Source: VRUE01 sp963753245
Lineage (GTDB): Bacteria; Actinomycetota; Thermoleophilia; Solirubrobacterales; 70-9
Assembly: GCA_963753245.1 (NCBI GenBank)
Contig: CAVWBK010000008.1
Span: 62,001-126,000, forward strand
Direction of reading: 5' to 3'
DNA length: 64,000 nucleotides
Shown here: one piece after another, positions 25,948 through 35,322 of the stretch
Numbering within the stretch: the first letter of the stretch is position 1
How the letters are laid out: every line of letters starts with the position of its first letter
The notes under the pieces: generated by a model
Told to the model about the DNA's origin: nothing
Database searches by the model: none
The model's input: only the letters and a program-made list of their open reading frames with translations
Position numbers and translations under genes: made by a program

Positions 25948-28746
25948 CTAGTGGCGGCGGCGCTTGGGTCGTTTCGCCCTGTTGCCGCAGGCGGTCTTCA
26001 TCGCCAGCTTCTGGGTCAGCACCTTGCCGTTTTGGGCGGCGTATTGGACCGTGGTCATCACGGGGTGCCGGCAGAGGTTGCGGGTGTTGGCCAGGTAGCC
26101 CTGCTTTTGGCCGAAGAGGGTGAGCTGGAAGTGGCCGATCGGCACGTCGGGGACGGTCGGCACCAGGGTGCGCAGCCGCTGTCCGCTGATCGTCGTCGTT
26201 TCGCCCTGGGGGACGACGGTCACCTGACCGCCGAGGATGAAGGCGACGTGGGGCAGGCCACTGAAGCCAGAGACGGCGTAGGCGAGGCCTTCAAGGGGCT
26301 CTTCAAGCAGCGGGGTAACGTCGGAGACGGTGCCGATCGGCTGGCGACCCTGACAGTGGGTCGCTTGTAGTTCAGATCTGGAACAGAGGTTGCCGAGGTG
26401 ATTCTGGTCGATCTCCAGCGTGTTGGGCAGCGTCACCGCGACCGAGTGGATGTTGGCGTCGCCTTCGCGGGTGCGAAGGTCGAAGCGAATCGAGGGGTCC
26501 TGGCCGCGGGCGGTCGCCTTGTGGCCGCCGAGTTGGGTGACTGACATCCGGGGCCTGAATGGGAGGATCCCGCAGTTGACGGCCTGAAAGTAGGAGCTGA
26601 AGGCGACCGCGGTCCCCTGGTCACCGACACCTTCGGAACCGACCGAGAACGGCGAGCAGTTGGTCGGGTTGATCATGAAGTGTTCACGATTGATGTTCAC
26701 CCGGATTTCCCGCATCCGGATCGGGATCCCGCCGATGATCTTCGGCACCGTTTCGGAGTCGGCGATCACATGCGCATCGAGCGGGTCGATGTGGATCGCG
26801 ACGCGGACAACGACGGTGCCGTAGTCATAGGGACCGGCTAGGGCCGGGGTGATCGCGACCACCGAAAGCGGCGCCCCCTGGAAGGGTCCCGCCAGGTAGA
26901 GCTTGCCGACCGCGTGGAAGGGGTGCGAGCCGGGGCCGGCGGCGACGTTGCTCGTTCCGATCTCACTGCTCGCCGGGCAGCTGGGGTTGGCCTGCTCGAC
27001 TTTGCCCAGCTTCTGCGCCGCTTCGGAGATGTTTGCCTCCGGGCAGTAGGTGACGCCATGCAGATTGGCGGTCAAGCCGGGGGGCATCGTGAAGTTCAGC
27101 TTGCCCAGGTACTGGTCGCCGTCTTCGCGATTGAGCTTCAGGGTGAAATCCGAGTAGCCGCCTGCGGCCGGACTCGAGGTCCCAGCTTCCAGGGTGGGAT
27201 GAAATGGACGCACCTGTCCGGGGCACCCGCTCCCTTCGGGCCCCGAGGTGACGTTTAGCACCGGCGCCGAGTGCTGCGGGGCAAGAACCGCGTTCCAGGG
27301 AGCCAGGGTCGATTCCGCGCGGTAAGAGGAGCAGTCCTGAGGGGTCGCCATCAGGCCTCGGTCCGAGGCAAAGAGATGCAGGTTGAACTCTTCAAAGGGA
27401 ACCTGCGGAAGTTCGTTGACGCTCATCGTCAGCTGTCCGGTTTTCGGGTCCGGCTGAAAGGACGCGCTGAGCTTGGCGTGGATGCCGTAGCCGTCAAAAA
27501 TCATGAACACGCGGTACTGATCGCCCGATTCGGGCTCGCCGATGTAGAGGGATCCGATCAGCGGGGTTTCGAGCGCCGGGGTGATGACTTCCACCGTCCC
27601 GATCTTCGAGCTGTCCGGACAGGCGCCCGGCAGATTGGTGCCGAAGCCCGCCTGCGAGTCAAGGCAGGCGGACTGACCGTCCGCGGCATCGGGGTTGATC
27701 GACAGACCTTCGGGCAGGGTGAGGGTCGCCGAGCGGAGGGTCGAGGGAGACGGCGCTTCACCGGCCAGGAACTGATCCGCCTTCAGCTGGATATCAAGCC
27801 CCGACGGGGAGTCTGCCTGCTGATTGGTGAGAGCCAGGTTAAAGACCGGGTCAAACTGTTGATTTTCGCAGCCGATCGTTTCGGGGTAATCGGCTTCCGC
27901 ACGCGATGGTTTCGGATCCTGATAGGTGGTGACTTCGAGCGAGACGGGAAGCGGCGCCCCCGTGCAGACGCTCGGGTTGTCCGTGAAGGGTCGCACGACC
28001 TCGCCCGCGACCGGAAATGGGGCCGAGATGCAGGACGGCGTCGTCGACCCAGGGCATCCCGGAGGCGAGCCAGGACCACCAGGATCAAAGCGTTCGGAGT
28101 TGTGAGCCGGTTCAGCTGGAAAACCCCAGATGTTGAATTGAACACCGGAGATCGCGACCGTTTGCGGGATGCTCGAAAAGGTCATCTGCAACCCGTAATC
28201 ACTGGCACTACGAACCCGAATCGGAACGATCACGGGGACGTCAACGGTCGGTACCACGAATGCAAGGCGAGCCGCTTCGTCTTCACCGAGCCGTTCGACG
28301 TTGTAGACGGGGGCGGTGCCGAGAGTGTAGTTCGGCTGGCCTTCGAAGTTTGCGAAGATCGTCACCAGTCCGACCTGGGTGCCGGGCGCGCAGTGGTTCA
28401 CGACGAACTCCGAGTTCCGACAACGAAATGTCGCGCCCGGGTTGCCAAATACGCCGGTCGGCAAGTTGACGGTGATGTTGCTCGCCACCTCCGGTTCGCC
28501 CGCGTCGGCGAGCCGCAACCGGGACGCGAAATCAGCGTGGCCGCCAGCCTGCGAGTTCGAGGAGCCAACACTGAATTCAGAGATCGCTTGGCTGGCGGCT
28601 GCCGGAGCCGTGCCGATGGAGAAGAGCAAGCCGACGAGCACACTGAGAAGAACCAGTTGACGGGCCGCACACCGCCTCCCCTCGGGGCGGGCGGGGATCC
28701 TGGTCCTCCTCACGCTCTCATCGCTCCTGTTCTTTTGCTCAGCCAT
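25948..28746 (-). CDS. Secreted protein D, second copy of the B-type protein
   Basis: A 932-residue exported protein. The start at 28746 overlaps the stop of the gene upstream by 8 bases (ATGGCTGA); an in-frame codon at 28944 would add an unlikely stretch. Signal: QLVLLSVLVGLLFSIGTAPA. Then come SNSQAGGHADFA and a series of cysteine-flanked repeats with the pattern C...IGT-x-x-V...PL-x-G-x-x-Y. The protein ends GNRAKRPKRRRH. It aligns along its length with the protein at 32461: SDYGLQMTF against NDYGLDVAT, and INPDAADGQSAC against INPNAADGKVAC. No anchor motif or catalytic motif is visible. Last gene of the four-gene operon. Confidence 0.85.
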   Translation of the reverse strand: MAEQKNRSDESVRRTRIPARPEGRRCAARQLVLLSVLVGLLFSIGTAPAAASQAISEFSVGSSNSQAGGHADFASRLRLADAGEPEVASNITVNLPTGVFGNPGATFRCRNSEFVVNHCAPGTQVGLVTIFANFEGQPNYTLGTAPVYNVERLGEDEAARLAFVVPTVDVPVIVPIRVRSASDYGLQMTFSSIPQTVAISGVQFNIWGFPAEPAHNSERFDPGGPGSPPGCPGSTTPSCISAPFPVAGEVVRPFTDNPSVCTGAPLPVSLEVTTYQDPKPSRAEADYPETIGCENQQFDPVFNLALTNQQADSPSGLDIQLKADQFLAGEAPSPSTLRSATLTLPEGLSINPDAADGQSACLDSQAGFGTNLPGACPDSSKIGTVEVITPALETPLIGSLYIGEPESGDQYRVFMIFDGYGIHAKLSASFQPDPKTGQLTMSVNELPQVPFEEFNLHLFASDRGLMATPQDCSSYRAESTLAPWNAVLAPQHSAPVLNVTSGPEGSGCPGQVRPFHPTLEAGTSSPAAGGYSDFTLKLNREDGDQYLGKLNFTMPPGLTANLHGVTYCPEANISEAAQKLGKVEQANPSCPASSEIGTSNVAAGPGSHPFHAVGKLYLAGPFQGAPLSVVAITPALAGPYDYGTVVVRVAIHIDPLDAHVIADSETVPKIIGGIPIRMREIRVNINREHFMINPTNCSPFSVGSEGVGDQGTAVAFSSYFQAVNCGILPFRPRMSVTQLGGHKATARGQDPSIRFDLRTREGDANIHSVAVTLPNTLEIDQNHLGNLCSRSELQATHCQGRQPIGTVSDVTPLLEEPLEGLAYAVSGFSGLPHVAFILGGQVTVVPQGETTTISGQRLRTLVPTVPDVPIGHFQLTLFGQKQGYLANTRNLCRHPVMTTVQYAAQNGKVLTQKLAMKTACGNRAKRPKRRRH

Positions 28747-31700
28747 GGTGGACGTGGTTCTTTGGGTGACCAGCACGGTGGTGCTTGCCCCGATGGCGCC
28801 GCCTGATGCAGCTGCCGCGCCGCTTGACAAATCCTCGCTTGCAGTGCCGGAGCCGGATTTCAACTCCGGCACCCGTGACGGTGTTGATACCCGGGGGTCC
28901 GGGTGGTTCGGTGCCGGGTCCGTGACACTCGTCCGAGGCGGCACACGGTTTCAGTGCCGGGTCATGAACAGTGCCGCCCCCTTCGCGCGCATCATAGATC
29001 TTCACGGCACGCCCGTTGTCGTCCCCCGCCACGAGGGTCTCTCTGGTGAAGAAGAAGGCGTCCCTTCCGTCCGCGCTGACGGTGACGAGGCTCGAATTAT
29101 CAGGGCTGATCCCCGTTGAAATCAACTGCGTCGTCCCGTGGGACCACTCGTATGCGTCGGTGAGTTCATTCGTATCGCGGAGGGCAAGTGCTTCCCTAGT
29201 CGTGAAGAAGACACGGCCGTCTTCTGTCAGGTTCAGGCCGGTGGGCGTGAGGAAGGTGTCGTAGGCGGTGGCGGCACCGGTCGGCGCGCAGGACGTACAT
29301 GCCAGCGGTTCGGCACCACCTTCAGAGTCAAAGCGGTAGATCTGGTAGTGACCGAGGGTCGGATATCCGGTAAGCGATTGATTCGAGTCGAATACTGCAA
29401 ATTTGCCATCTGCGGTGACCTGGATATCACCGAAGGTGCGCTTGGCGTTTTCATCCACTGCATGTTCAATCGCGGGGTTGGTGATCGTCCCTCTATCGAT
29501 GGTCGCGACAAATTCCGGCTCCCCGCCCGGCCGTACGATATAGAGGTTCGGCTCATTTTCGGTTCCGGCTGTTCCGTCTAGCTGCTCCGGGCTGAGAAAG
29601 AAGAGGGTCCCCGACCTGGAGGCGACACCGGCTGCTCCGGCAAAGCCGACCGCACCACATTTGCCGTTGCCAGAGGGAGCATTCCAGCTAGGAGACCCCC
29701 CTGGCGTGCAGCCGTCGCTGTTGCTGGGGATTCCGCCCTTCGTCGATACCAGCCGCATCGTGACCGTCCCAGTCGGGCTCACTTCGTCTTCGTAAAGGTC
29801 GGCGCTTTCGTCTGTATCCGCCGGCAGCAGCCGGTCAGTCGTGGTGAAGAAGAGGCGCGATCCATCTTCGTTCATGCCATCGAAGAGCACACCCGCTTTT
29901 GCCCCCGGAGTGAGGTCTAGCGAGTCGGGCGAGGTGCCGATGTGCATATAGAGGTGGTAATAGGCGTTGCCCTTTGAGTCGGCAGATAGCTTCTTGCCGA
30001 CGACGATCCGGGTTCCGCTTTCCGAGGTCGCCAACTCCGCCACTTCTCCCCCGGCGATGGTCGAGCCGTCGGGAAGCGTCGAGACGACCTGGGTGACCCC
30101 GGTGGGGAGATCCCGATCATAGATCGAGCCGCTGCTTTCGCCCTGCGGCTCAAACACTGCCTTCGAGCCGAAGATCAGATGGGAGCCGTCCGCGGAGAAC
30201 GGCTGCCAGACGGTTTCGGCCGGGTTCGCCTGGGATCCCGGATTGAGCGAGCCCTGCATCCCCTCGAGAACGGCACCACCTGAATGGCGCAGGGGAATGT
30301 TCGTGGAGCCGTCGGCAAAGCATGGACTGCAGATGCCTTTGCCGCCAAAGGCAAACTCGTTCAGCGAGGGGTCGGCCGCCAGCAGCGGGGACCCGAATGC
30401 ACCTTCGTCGGCCATCCCGTTTGCCGGCAACCCGACATATTCGGTCGTCCAACCGTCGGGACCGCGAACCGCGAGATAGGGATCGCTTCCGAGATTCGTC
30501 GGGTCGCCGGCGATACCCGGGATCACCCCGTCGCTCAACGAGTAAAGGAGGCGGCCCTGCGTCGTTGGATATGCCATAAGCGGAGCCTGACCGGGCACCG
30601 TGTCGGACTCCACGTCATAGCCACCCGTATTCGAGGCGGAAGCGAGTTCATAACCCCGACAATCGAGCAGCAGTGATGATCCGGATTGCTGGCGGGCAAC
30701 GACATTGGGGCAGCTGTCGCTTCCCGCATCGGGCGCGTAGGTCATGAATTCACCGGTTTCGCTGTCGGTCGCCCCGGCTTCGTTGCTGACCGCGATCCGA
30801 TATTCGTAGGCCGTATCGGCGTCCAGTCCGGTGATCAGCTGGGACTGTTCGTAGAGTCCCGGTTCATAGGAGTCGGATCCTTCGAACACACCCCGTTCGA
30901 TCGTGGTGAAGCCGACCGAGTGGGTCTCCGGAGTGGACTGATTCAACGGACCACCTTTGGGGCCATATTCCATGTGGAAACTGGCATTCCCGCCGTTGGG
31001 ATCGAATTTCGCCCTGGCCCTGACCCCGTCCGTGCTGACGCGGTCGACGAGGGCGAGATCGACGATCGGCTTACCCTGAGGCAGGAATGCCTGCTCATTA
31101 CTCATGGCGAGCTGTTCATTGGCGTTTTTTGCAACCAGCTTGTACCAGTACCGTTGGCCCTTGGTCACCGATGTCGGTGCACTGGTCACGGTCTGATCGG
31201 TGGACCCGGTGAAGCTGTTTCCCTGTTCGCACGGCACCGTTGACCCGAGCGCCTGGGTGGAACCGTATTCGAAGTAACACCCGGTGGTAGCTTCACCGTC
31301 GGGATTGATAGTTCCCTTGAAAACGATCGAAGTTCCGTTGGGATCCGGGTATTCGGGAGGCAGCGCGGTGGTGTCGGGAATGATGTGGGGATTCGTCGGG
31401 ATGAATTTCTCGACATGACGCACGCCCCCTTCGTATTCACGTCGGTTGGTTACCCAGACATCGTGCGTGGCAGGATCCACAGTGATGCCTTCGGACCCCG
31501 CGGCGAGTCCGAGGTAGGAGTGTGCGGGGTCGGGAGTCCCCCAACCGCTGCCGAGAAGCCGGCCTTCGCTGTCGAAGGCTTCAAAGGTCCCGTCCCCAAG
31601 CATGACAAACACATTGTTGTTGGAGTGATCGACGGCTACCGCCGAGGAACTTGAAGAGGGGTTCACCCAGTAACGTTCGAGGCCGTGCTGGGACATCTTG

Positions 31701-32464
31701 ATCACATGTCCTTCGCCCCCGAGTTCGCCGCCTTCGGCTTTGATCCCATACAGTTCATTATTGCTATCGAACACCGGCTTGCAGATGTGACCCCGTTCAG
31801 ACCACTTGCGGTCCGTGTTCGCCTCCAGACCGGGGCTGCCGGCGTAATCTTCGGCAACCTGCTCGCCCGTGGGTGAGAACTGGACCAGCCCCTCACGATT
31901 GTTGATGAGGATGGCTTCCCCGCCTGGCTCGGGCACGATCCCGCAGGCATTTTCCTGCCCTCCGGTGAGCCCTGGAAGCGCTTGGCCGTCGGGGGTGAAA
32001 CTCGAATACGATTCGCCCGAGCTGCCGTAGACGTTGCCGTCGTTGGGCCCGCCACTCTGATCGACCGAGACCTGGGTGTAGTTGGGCCCGAATGAGGAAC
32101 CCGAGTTCATTGACAGCGAGGCGGTTCCGGTTCCGCTGAAGGGCACGCCGGCGCCCGCTTCGCTGAGGCGAGTGATCGAGGCGCTGGAGCCACCTTCGGC
32201 CACGTAGAGATCGTCCGTGGAGGGGACGTATTCAAGTCCCCCGATGCTTTCACCGAATGCGTGGCCGGCCGCAGAGCCGTCGATGTAGGTGCCCGAGTAG
32301 ACATATTCGTAGACGGTGCTCGCCGATGCGGAGCCGGCGACGCAGGCGAGGAGCGAGATCAAAGAGAGGAACGCGAGGCCGAGGTGACGCACCCGCCGCC
32401 GGGCCCCTCGCTCGAGGATCACCCCGTTTGGGGTCTTCTGAGATCTTGGCGGGAAGCCGATCAT
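28739..32464 (-). CDS. Secreted protein C, second copy of the A-type protein
   Basis: A 1241-residue exported protein; the signal is LGLAFLSLISLLACVAGSASA. The start at 32464 overlaps the previous stop (ATGA). The N-terminal 350 residues look like a propeller of NHL/SMP30 type (GLEYVPSTDDLYVAEGG). Two FnIII-like modules follow (INPDGEATTGCYFEYG, and one ending ITGLDADTAYEYRIAVSNEA). Next comes the signature RQQSGSSLLLDCRGYELAS, then a second propeller with TolB-like strands (GTRIVVGKKL, ADGKFAVFDS). The end repeats that of A: KIYDAREGG, then KPCAASDECHG, then an R/H-rich tail. It is a paralogue of the protein at 35315. Confidence 0.85.
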   Translation of the reverse strand: MIGFPPRSQKTPNGVILERGARRRVRHLGLAFLSLISLLACVAGSASASTVYEYVYSGTYIDGSAAGHAFGESIGGLEYVPSTDDLYVAEGGSSASITRLSEAGAGVPFSGTGTASLSMNSGSSFGPNYTQVSVDQSGGPNDGNVYGSSGESYSSFTPDGQALPGLTGGQENACGIVPEPGGEAILINNREGLVQFSPTGEQVAEDYAGSPGLEANTDRKWSERGHICKPVFDSNNELYGIKAEGGELGGEGHVIKMSQHGLERYWVNPSSSSSAVAVDHSNNNVFVMLGDGTFEAFDSEGRLLGSGWGTPDPAHSYLGLAAGSEGITVDPATHDVWVTNRREYEGGVRHVEKFIPTNPHIIPDTTALPPEYPDPNGTSIVFKGTINPDGEATTGCYFEYGSTQALGSTVPCEQGNSFTGSTDQTVTSAPTSVTKGQRYWYKLVAKNANEQLAMSNEQAFLPQGKPIVDLALVDRVSTDGVRARAKFDPNGGNASFHMEYGPKGGPLNQSTPETHSVGFTTIERGVFEGSDSYEPGLYEQSQLITGLDADTAYEYRIAVSNEAGATDSETGEFMTYAPDAGSDSCPNVVARQQSGSSLLLDCRGYELASASNTGGYDVESDTVPGQAPLMAYPTTQGRLLYSLSDGVIPGIAGDPTNLGSDPYLAVRGPDGWTTEYVGLPANGMADEGAFGSPLLAADPSLNEFAFGGKGICSPCFADGSTNIPLRHSGGAVLEGMQGSLNPGSQANPAETVWQPFSADGSHLIFGSKAVFEPQGESSGSIYDRDLPTGVTQVVSTLPDGSTIAGGEVAELATSESGTRIVVGKKLSADSKGNAYYHLYMHIGTSPDSLDLTPGAKAGVLFDGMNEDGSRLFFTTTDRLLPADTDESADLYEDEVSPTGTVTMRLVSTKGGIPSNSDGCTPGGSPSWNAPSGNGKCGAVGFAGAAGVASRSGTLFFLSPEQLDGTAGTENEPNLYIVRPGGEPEFVATIDRGTITNPAIEHAVDENAKRTFGDIQVTADGKFAVFDSNQSLTGYPTLGHYQIYRFDSEGGAEPLACTSCAPTGAATAYDTFLTPTGLNLTEDGRVFFTTREALALRDTNELTDAYEWSHGTTQLISTGISPDNSSLVTVSADGRDAFFFTRETLVAGDDNGRAVKIYDAREGGGTVHDPALKPCAASDECHGPGTEPPGPPGINTVTGAGVEIRLRHCKRGFVKRRGSCIRRRHRGKHHRAGHPKNHVHHG

Positions 32465-35322
32465 CTGCTGACCGTGCGCTTGTTGTGTTGAGCACCTGGG
32501 CGGTGGCCCGAGGGGCCGCATGGGACCTGGAGCTTGGTGAGGCGAGTGCTGAGGGCTCCGTCTTGCCCCTGGAGGCGGGCCGCGGCCCGCCTCCGGCGGC
32601 CGCAGAGGCCTTCGCTGTTTTGAAGCAGACCCTTGCTGCCCCCGAGGAGATTCAGCTTGACCGTGCCGAGCGGCACATCGGGGATCCCCTGAAAGCTGGC
32701 GCGGTAGGCACCATGAACCGAACTTATTTGGCCGAATGCGACGACATGGATCTGGCCACTGAGATCAAGGGCGAGGTCGGGCAGGCCGCTGGCCGCGGAG
32801 CGGAGGTAGACGGGGCCCTGGAGCGGCTGTTCGAGGAGCGGGGTGGTCACGGATGCCTCGCCGACCAGCGAACCTGGCGGACAGGTCTGCTTGTCGAATT
32901 CCACCCTGGAGCAGACGCTGCCGATATGAGAGTTATCCAACTCCTCACCCGGTGGCAGGGTGACCGTGATTGTCCGTGGGTCCGCTTCGCCAGGACGAGT
33001 GGTCAGGACGGCGTGGATTGCTGGGTGGCCGAGCCGGTTAACGCCGCCCGTCAGGCGCAGTGAGAGACCCGGCGCAAAACTGAGCGCCGCGCAGTCGGCA
33101 GCCTGAAAGCTGTTGGTGGGCGTCGCGCTTCCGCCTTCATCGCCACCGAGGAGCGAGGTCACCGTGGAGGGCTCGCAGTTGGTCGGGTTGAGCGTGAAGC
33201 CGGGACGGTCGAGGTTGATTCTGATGAAGCGGGTCCGAAGCGGGACCCCTTCGAGGATCTGTGGCAGAGGGTCTGAGACAGCGGTTACCTGCGCTGTTTG
33301 GGGGTTCACCCGAAGCGCCGCTCGCACCGCGACGTTGCCGAAGTCATAGGGGCCCGACACCGCGGGCAGGACAACCACAAGGCTGAGTGGCGCACCCCTG
33401 TAGGGACCCGCGAGGTAGACCTTGCCGGGCAGGTAGAGCGGGTGCACCCCTGCACCCACTCCGGCGTAGGCGCTACCCACGAGGCTGTTCGCTGGACAGG
33501 CGGGGGAGGCCTGCTCGGCGGCCCCCGAATAGCCGGCGCTGATCAATCTTTCGATCGCCTGCTCGGGGCAATAGGAAACCCCCCTCAGTGTGGCGCTTAA
33601 GCCTGGCGGCGGGCTGACCGTCACCCCAGCCAGGTTCTGTTCTCCGTCCTCGCGGGTCAGGGTTACGCTGAACGGAGCGTGCGCCCCCGCCGTCGTCCGT
33701 TCGCTCCCCGCGTCCAGCGTGGGCGAGAAGGGCCGGGGTCCGGGCGGGCAGACGGATCCGCCGGGCCCAGAGTCGAAACTCATGAAGCTGGTCGTATGGC
33801 GCGTGGCGAGCTGGTTATTCCAAGGGATGAATTCACTTTCGACCTGCGTCGTCCCACACTTGAGGGGGGTGGCAAACAGGCCCCGTTCGGAGCCAAAGAC
33901 GTGGATGGAGAAGTCTTCAAGAGGAGCCTGCGGCAGGTTTTCGAAGACGAGGGAGAGCTGTCCGGTCCTCGGATCAGCCCGTACCGAGCCGGGGAGCTTC
34001 ACGTGCGTGGCGAAGCCGTTGGCGGTAAGCAAGACCCTGTATGGGTCGCCGGGAAGCGGGTTCATGATGTAGAGAGCGCCGGGGATCGGTTCGGGCAACG
34101 CAGACACATCGAGTGTCAACGTCGCCACCTTCGAGTATTCGGGACATTCCGCCGCAACGAGGGTGCCGATTGCAGTCAGCGGTTCGGGACAGGCGACCTT
34201 GCCGTCGGCGGCATTGGGATTGATGGTGAAGCCCGGTGGCAGCTTAATCACAGCCGCCTTGGTCTCCGACGGAGAGGGAGTGACGGGACTCTGCGTCTGC
34301 GGAACGTGAACATCGATGTCCATTCCCGAGGGAGTGTCGGTGCTGGATGTGGTGGGCTTGGCGACCACGCTGGGGTTGTAGCTCGCCTGCTGGCAGCCGG
34401 TCATCTCGGGGAAGGGTGCTTCAGCATGTCCTTCGACGCCACCGTAATATTCGACATCGCCCTTGACGGTCAGCTGTTCGCCGCAGATGGTCGGATTTTG
34501 GAGGAATGGAGCTTCGGGGAATGTCGGAGTGGCGTAGGTCGAGCTGACGAACGGAAGCCCGGGAGGACAGCCGATGATTTCCGGACCAAAGACCCCTTCG
34601 TAGCACGCACCGACTCCCGTCAGCGGTGTGAAGAATCGGTCCACGTTGTGGATCGGATTGGCTGGCACGCCCCACAGGTCGGTGATGAAGTGATTGAACG
34701 GCAGGCGGGCGAGGGGCGAGGTGGCGACGTCGAGGCCATAGTCGTTATTGGTTCGGGCTGAGAGTTCGAAGAAGATCGGAAAGTTCAGAAATGGCGCCGT
34801 GAACCCAAGAAGGCCAGCTTGGTCGGGCTGGGTCTGCATGTTGTAGATGGGCACATAGAGGCCGAGGCCCGAGAAGGCGATCTCGAATTTCCCGACCTGC
34901 GCGTCGACCGGGCACCTGGCCTCGTTAAATTCGGTCAGGCTGCATTTTGGAGCGACGTGGGGATTGCCGATAAAGCCGGCCGGCCAGTGGATCGAGATGA
35001 CACGAGCGGCGAGACATCCCTGCGCGCCGCATTCTCCGCCCCCTTCACCTTCCTGGTTGACTTCGAAGTTGATTTCAACATCGGGATGACCGCCGGCCTG
35101 GGTGTCGCTGGAACCGACTTTGAAGAAGGCGAACCCAGGTTCAACCGCGGCCTGCGCAGACTGGGTCACGAGCAGGGTGAGGAGGGTGGCAAGGCCGATC
35201 ATCAGGGCGCTCAGAAAGGCCCGGTCCGGCCGCCGGGAATCAAGCCCCCCGCGGGCCGCATCGGCACCTGCTGGCCGACAACAACCCCTGCCTTCCCGCG
35301 TCATCGAGGACCGATTACCCAT
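32461..35322 (-). CDS. Secreted protein B
   Basis: A 953-residue exported protein. The start at 35322 is inferred from the 8-base overlap with A (ATGGGTAA), the same junction form as C/D; ATG 35304 is an alternative. Signal: ALMIGLATLLTLLVTQSAQA. The mature part begins FFKVGSSDTQAGGHPDVEI and contains several cysteine-rich repeats. Examples are CPEYSKVATLTLDVSALPEP and CPPGSLVGEASVTTPLLEQP, each followed by a strand of the type G-x-Y/A-L-Y and later a GSERGLFATPLKC-like close. The protein ends GPSGHRPGAQHNKRTVSR. No known enzyme motif; a structural or ligand-binding surface role is likely but unproven. Confidence 0.85.
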   Translation of the reverse strand: MGNRSSMTREGRGCCRPAGADAARGGLDSRRPDRAFLSALMIGLATLLTLLVTQSAQAAVEPGFAFFKVGSSDTQAGGHPDVEINFEVNQEGEGGGECGAQGCLAARVISIHWPAGFIGNPHVAPKCSLTEFNEARCPVDAQVGKFEIAFSGLGLYVPIYNMQTQPDQAGLLGFTAPFLNFPIFFELSARTNNDYGLDVATSPLARLPFNHFITDLWGVPANPIHNVDRFFTPLTGVGACYEGVFGPEIIGCPPGLPFVSSTYATPTFPEAPFLQNPTICGEQLTVKGDVEYYGGVEGHAEAPFPEMTGCQQASYNPSVVAKPTTSSTDTPSGMDIDVHVPQTQSPVTPSPSETKAAVIKLPPGFTINPNAADGKVACPEPLTAIGTLVAAECPEYSKVATLTLDVSALPEPIPGALYIMNPLPGDPYRVLLTANGFATHVKLPGSVRADPRTGQLSLVFENLPQAPLEDFSIHVFGSERGLFATPLKCGTTQVESEFIPWNNQLATRHTTSFMSFDSGPGGSVCPPGPRPFSPTLDAGSERTTAGAHAPFSVTLTREDGEQNLAGVTVSPPPGLSATLRGVSYCPEQAIERLISAGYSGAAEQASPACPANSLVGSAYAGVGAGVHPLYLPGKVYLAGPYRGAPLSLVVVLPAVSGPYDFGNVAVRAALRVNPQTAQVTAVSDPLPQILEGVPLRTRFIRINLDRPGFTLNPTNCEPSTVTSLLGGDEGGSATPTNSFQAADCAALSFAPGLSLRLTGGVNRLGHPAIHAVLTTRPGEADPRTITVTLPPGEELDNSHIGSVCSRVEFDKQTCPPGSLVGEASVTTPLLEQPLQGPVYLRSAASGLPDLALDLSGQIHVVAFGQISSVHGAYRASFQGIPDVPLGTVKLNLLGGSKGLLQNSEGLCGRRRRAAARLQGQDGALSTRLTKLQVPCGPSGHRPGAQHNKRTVSR

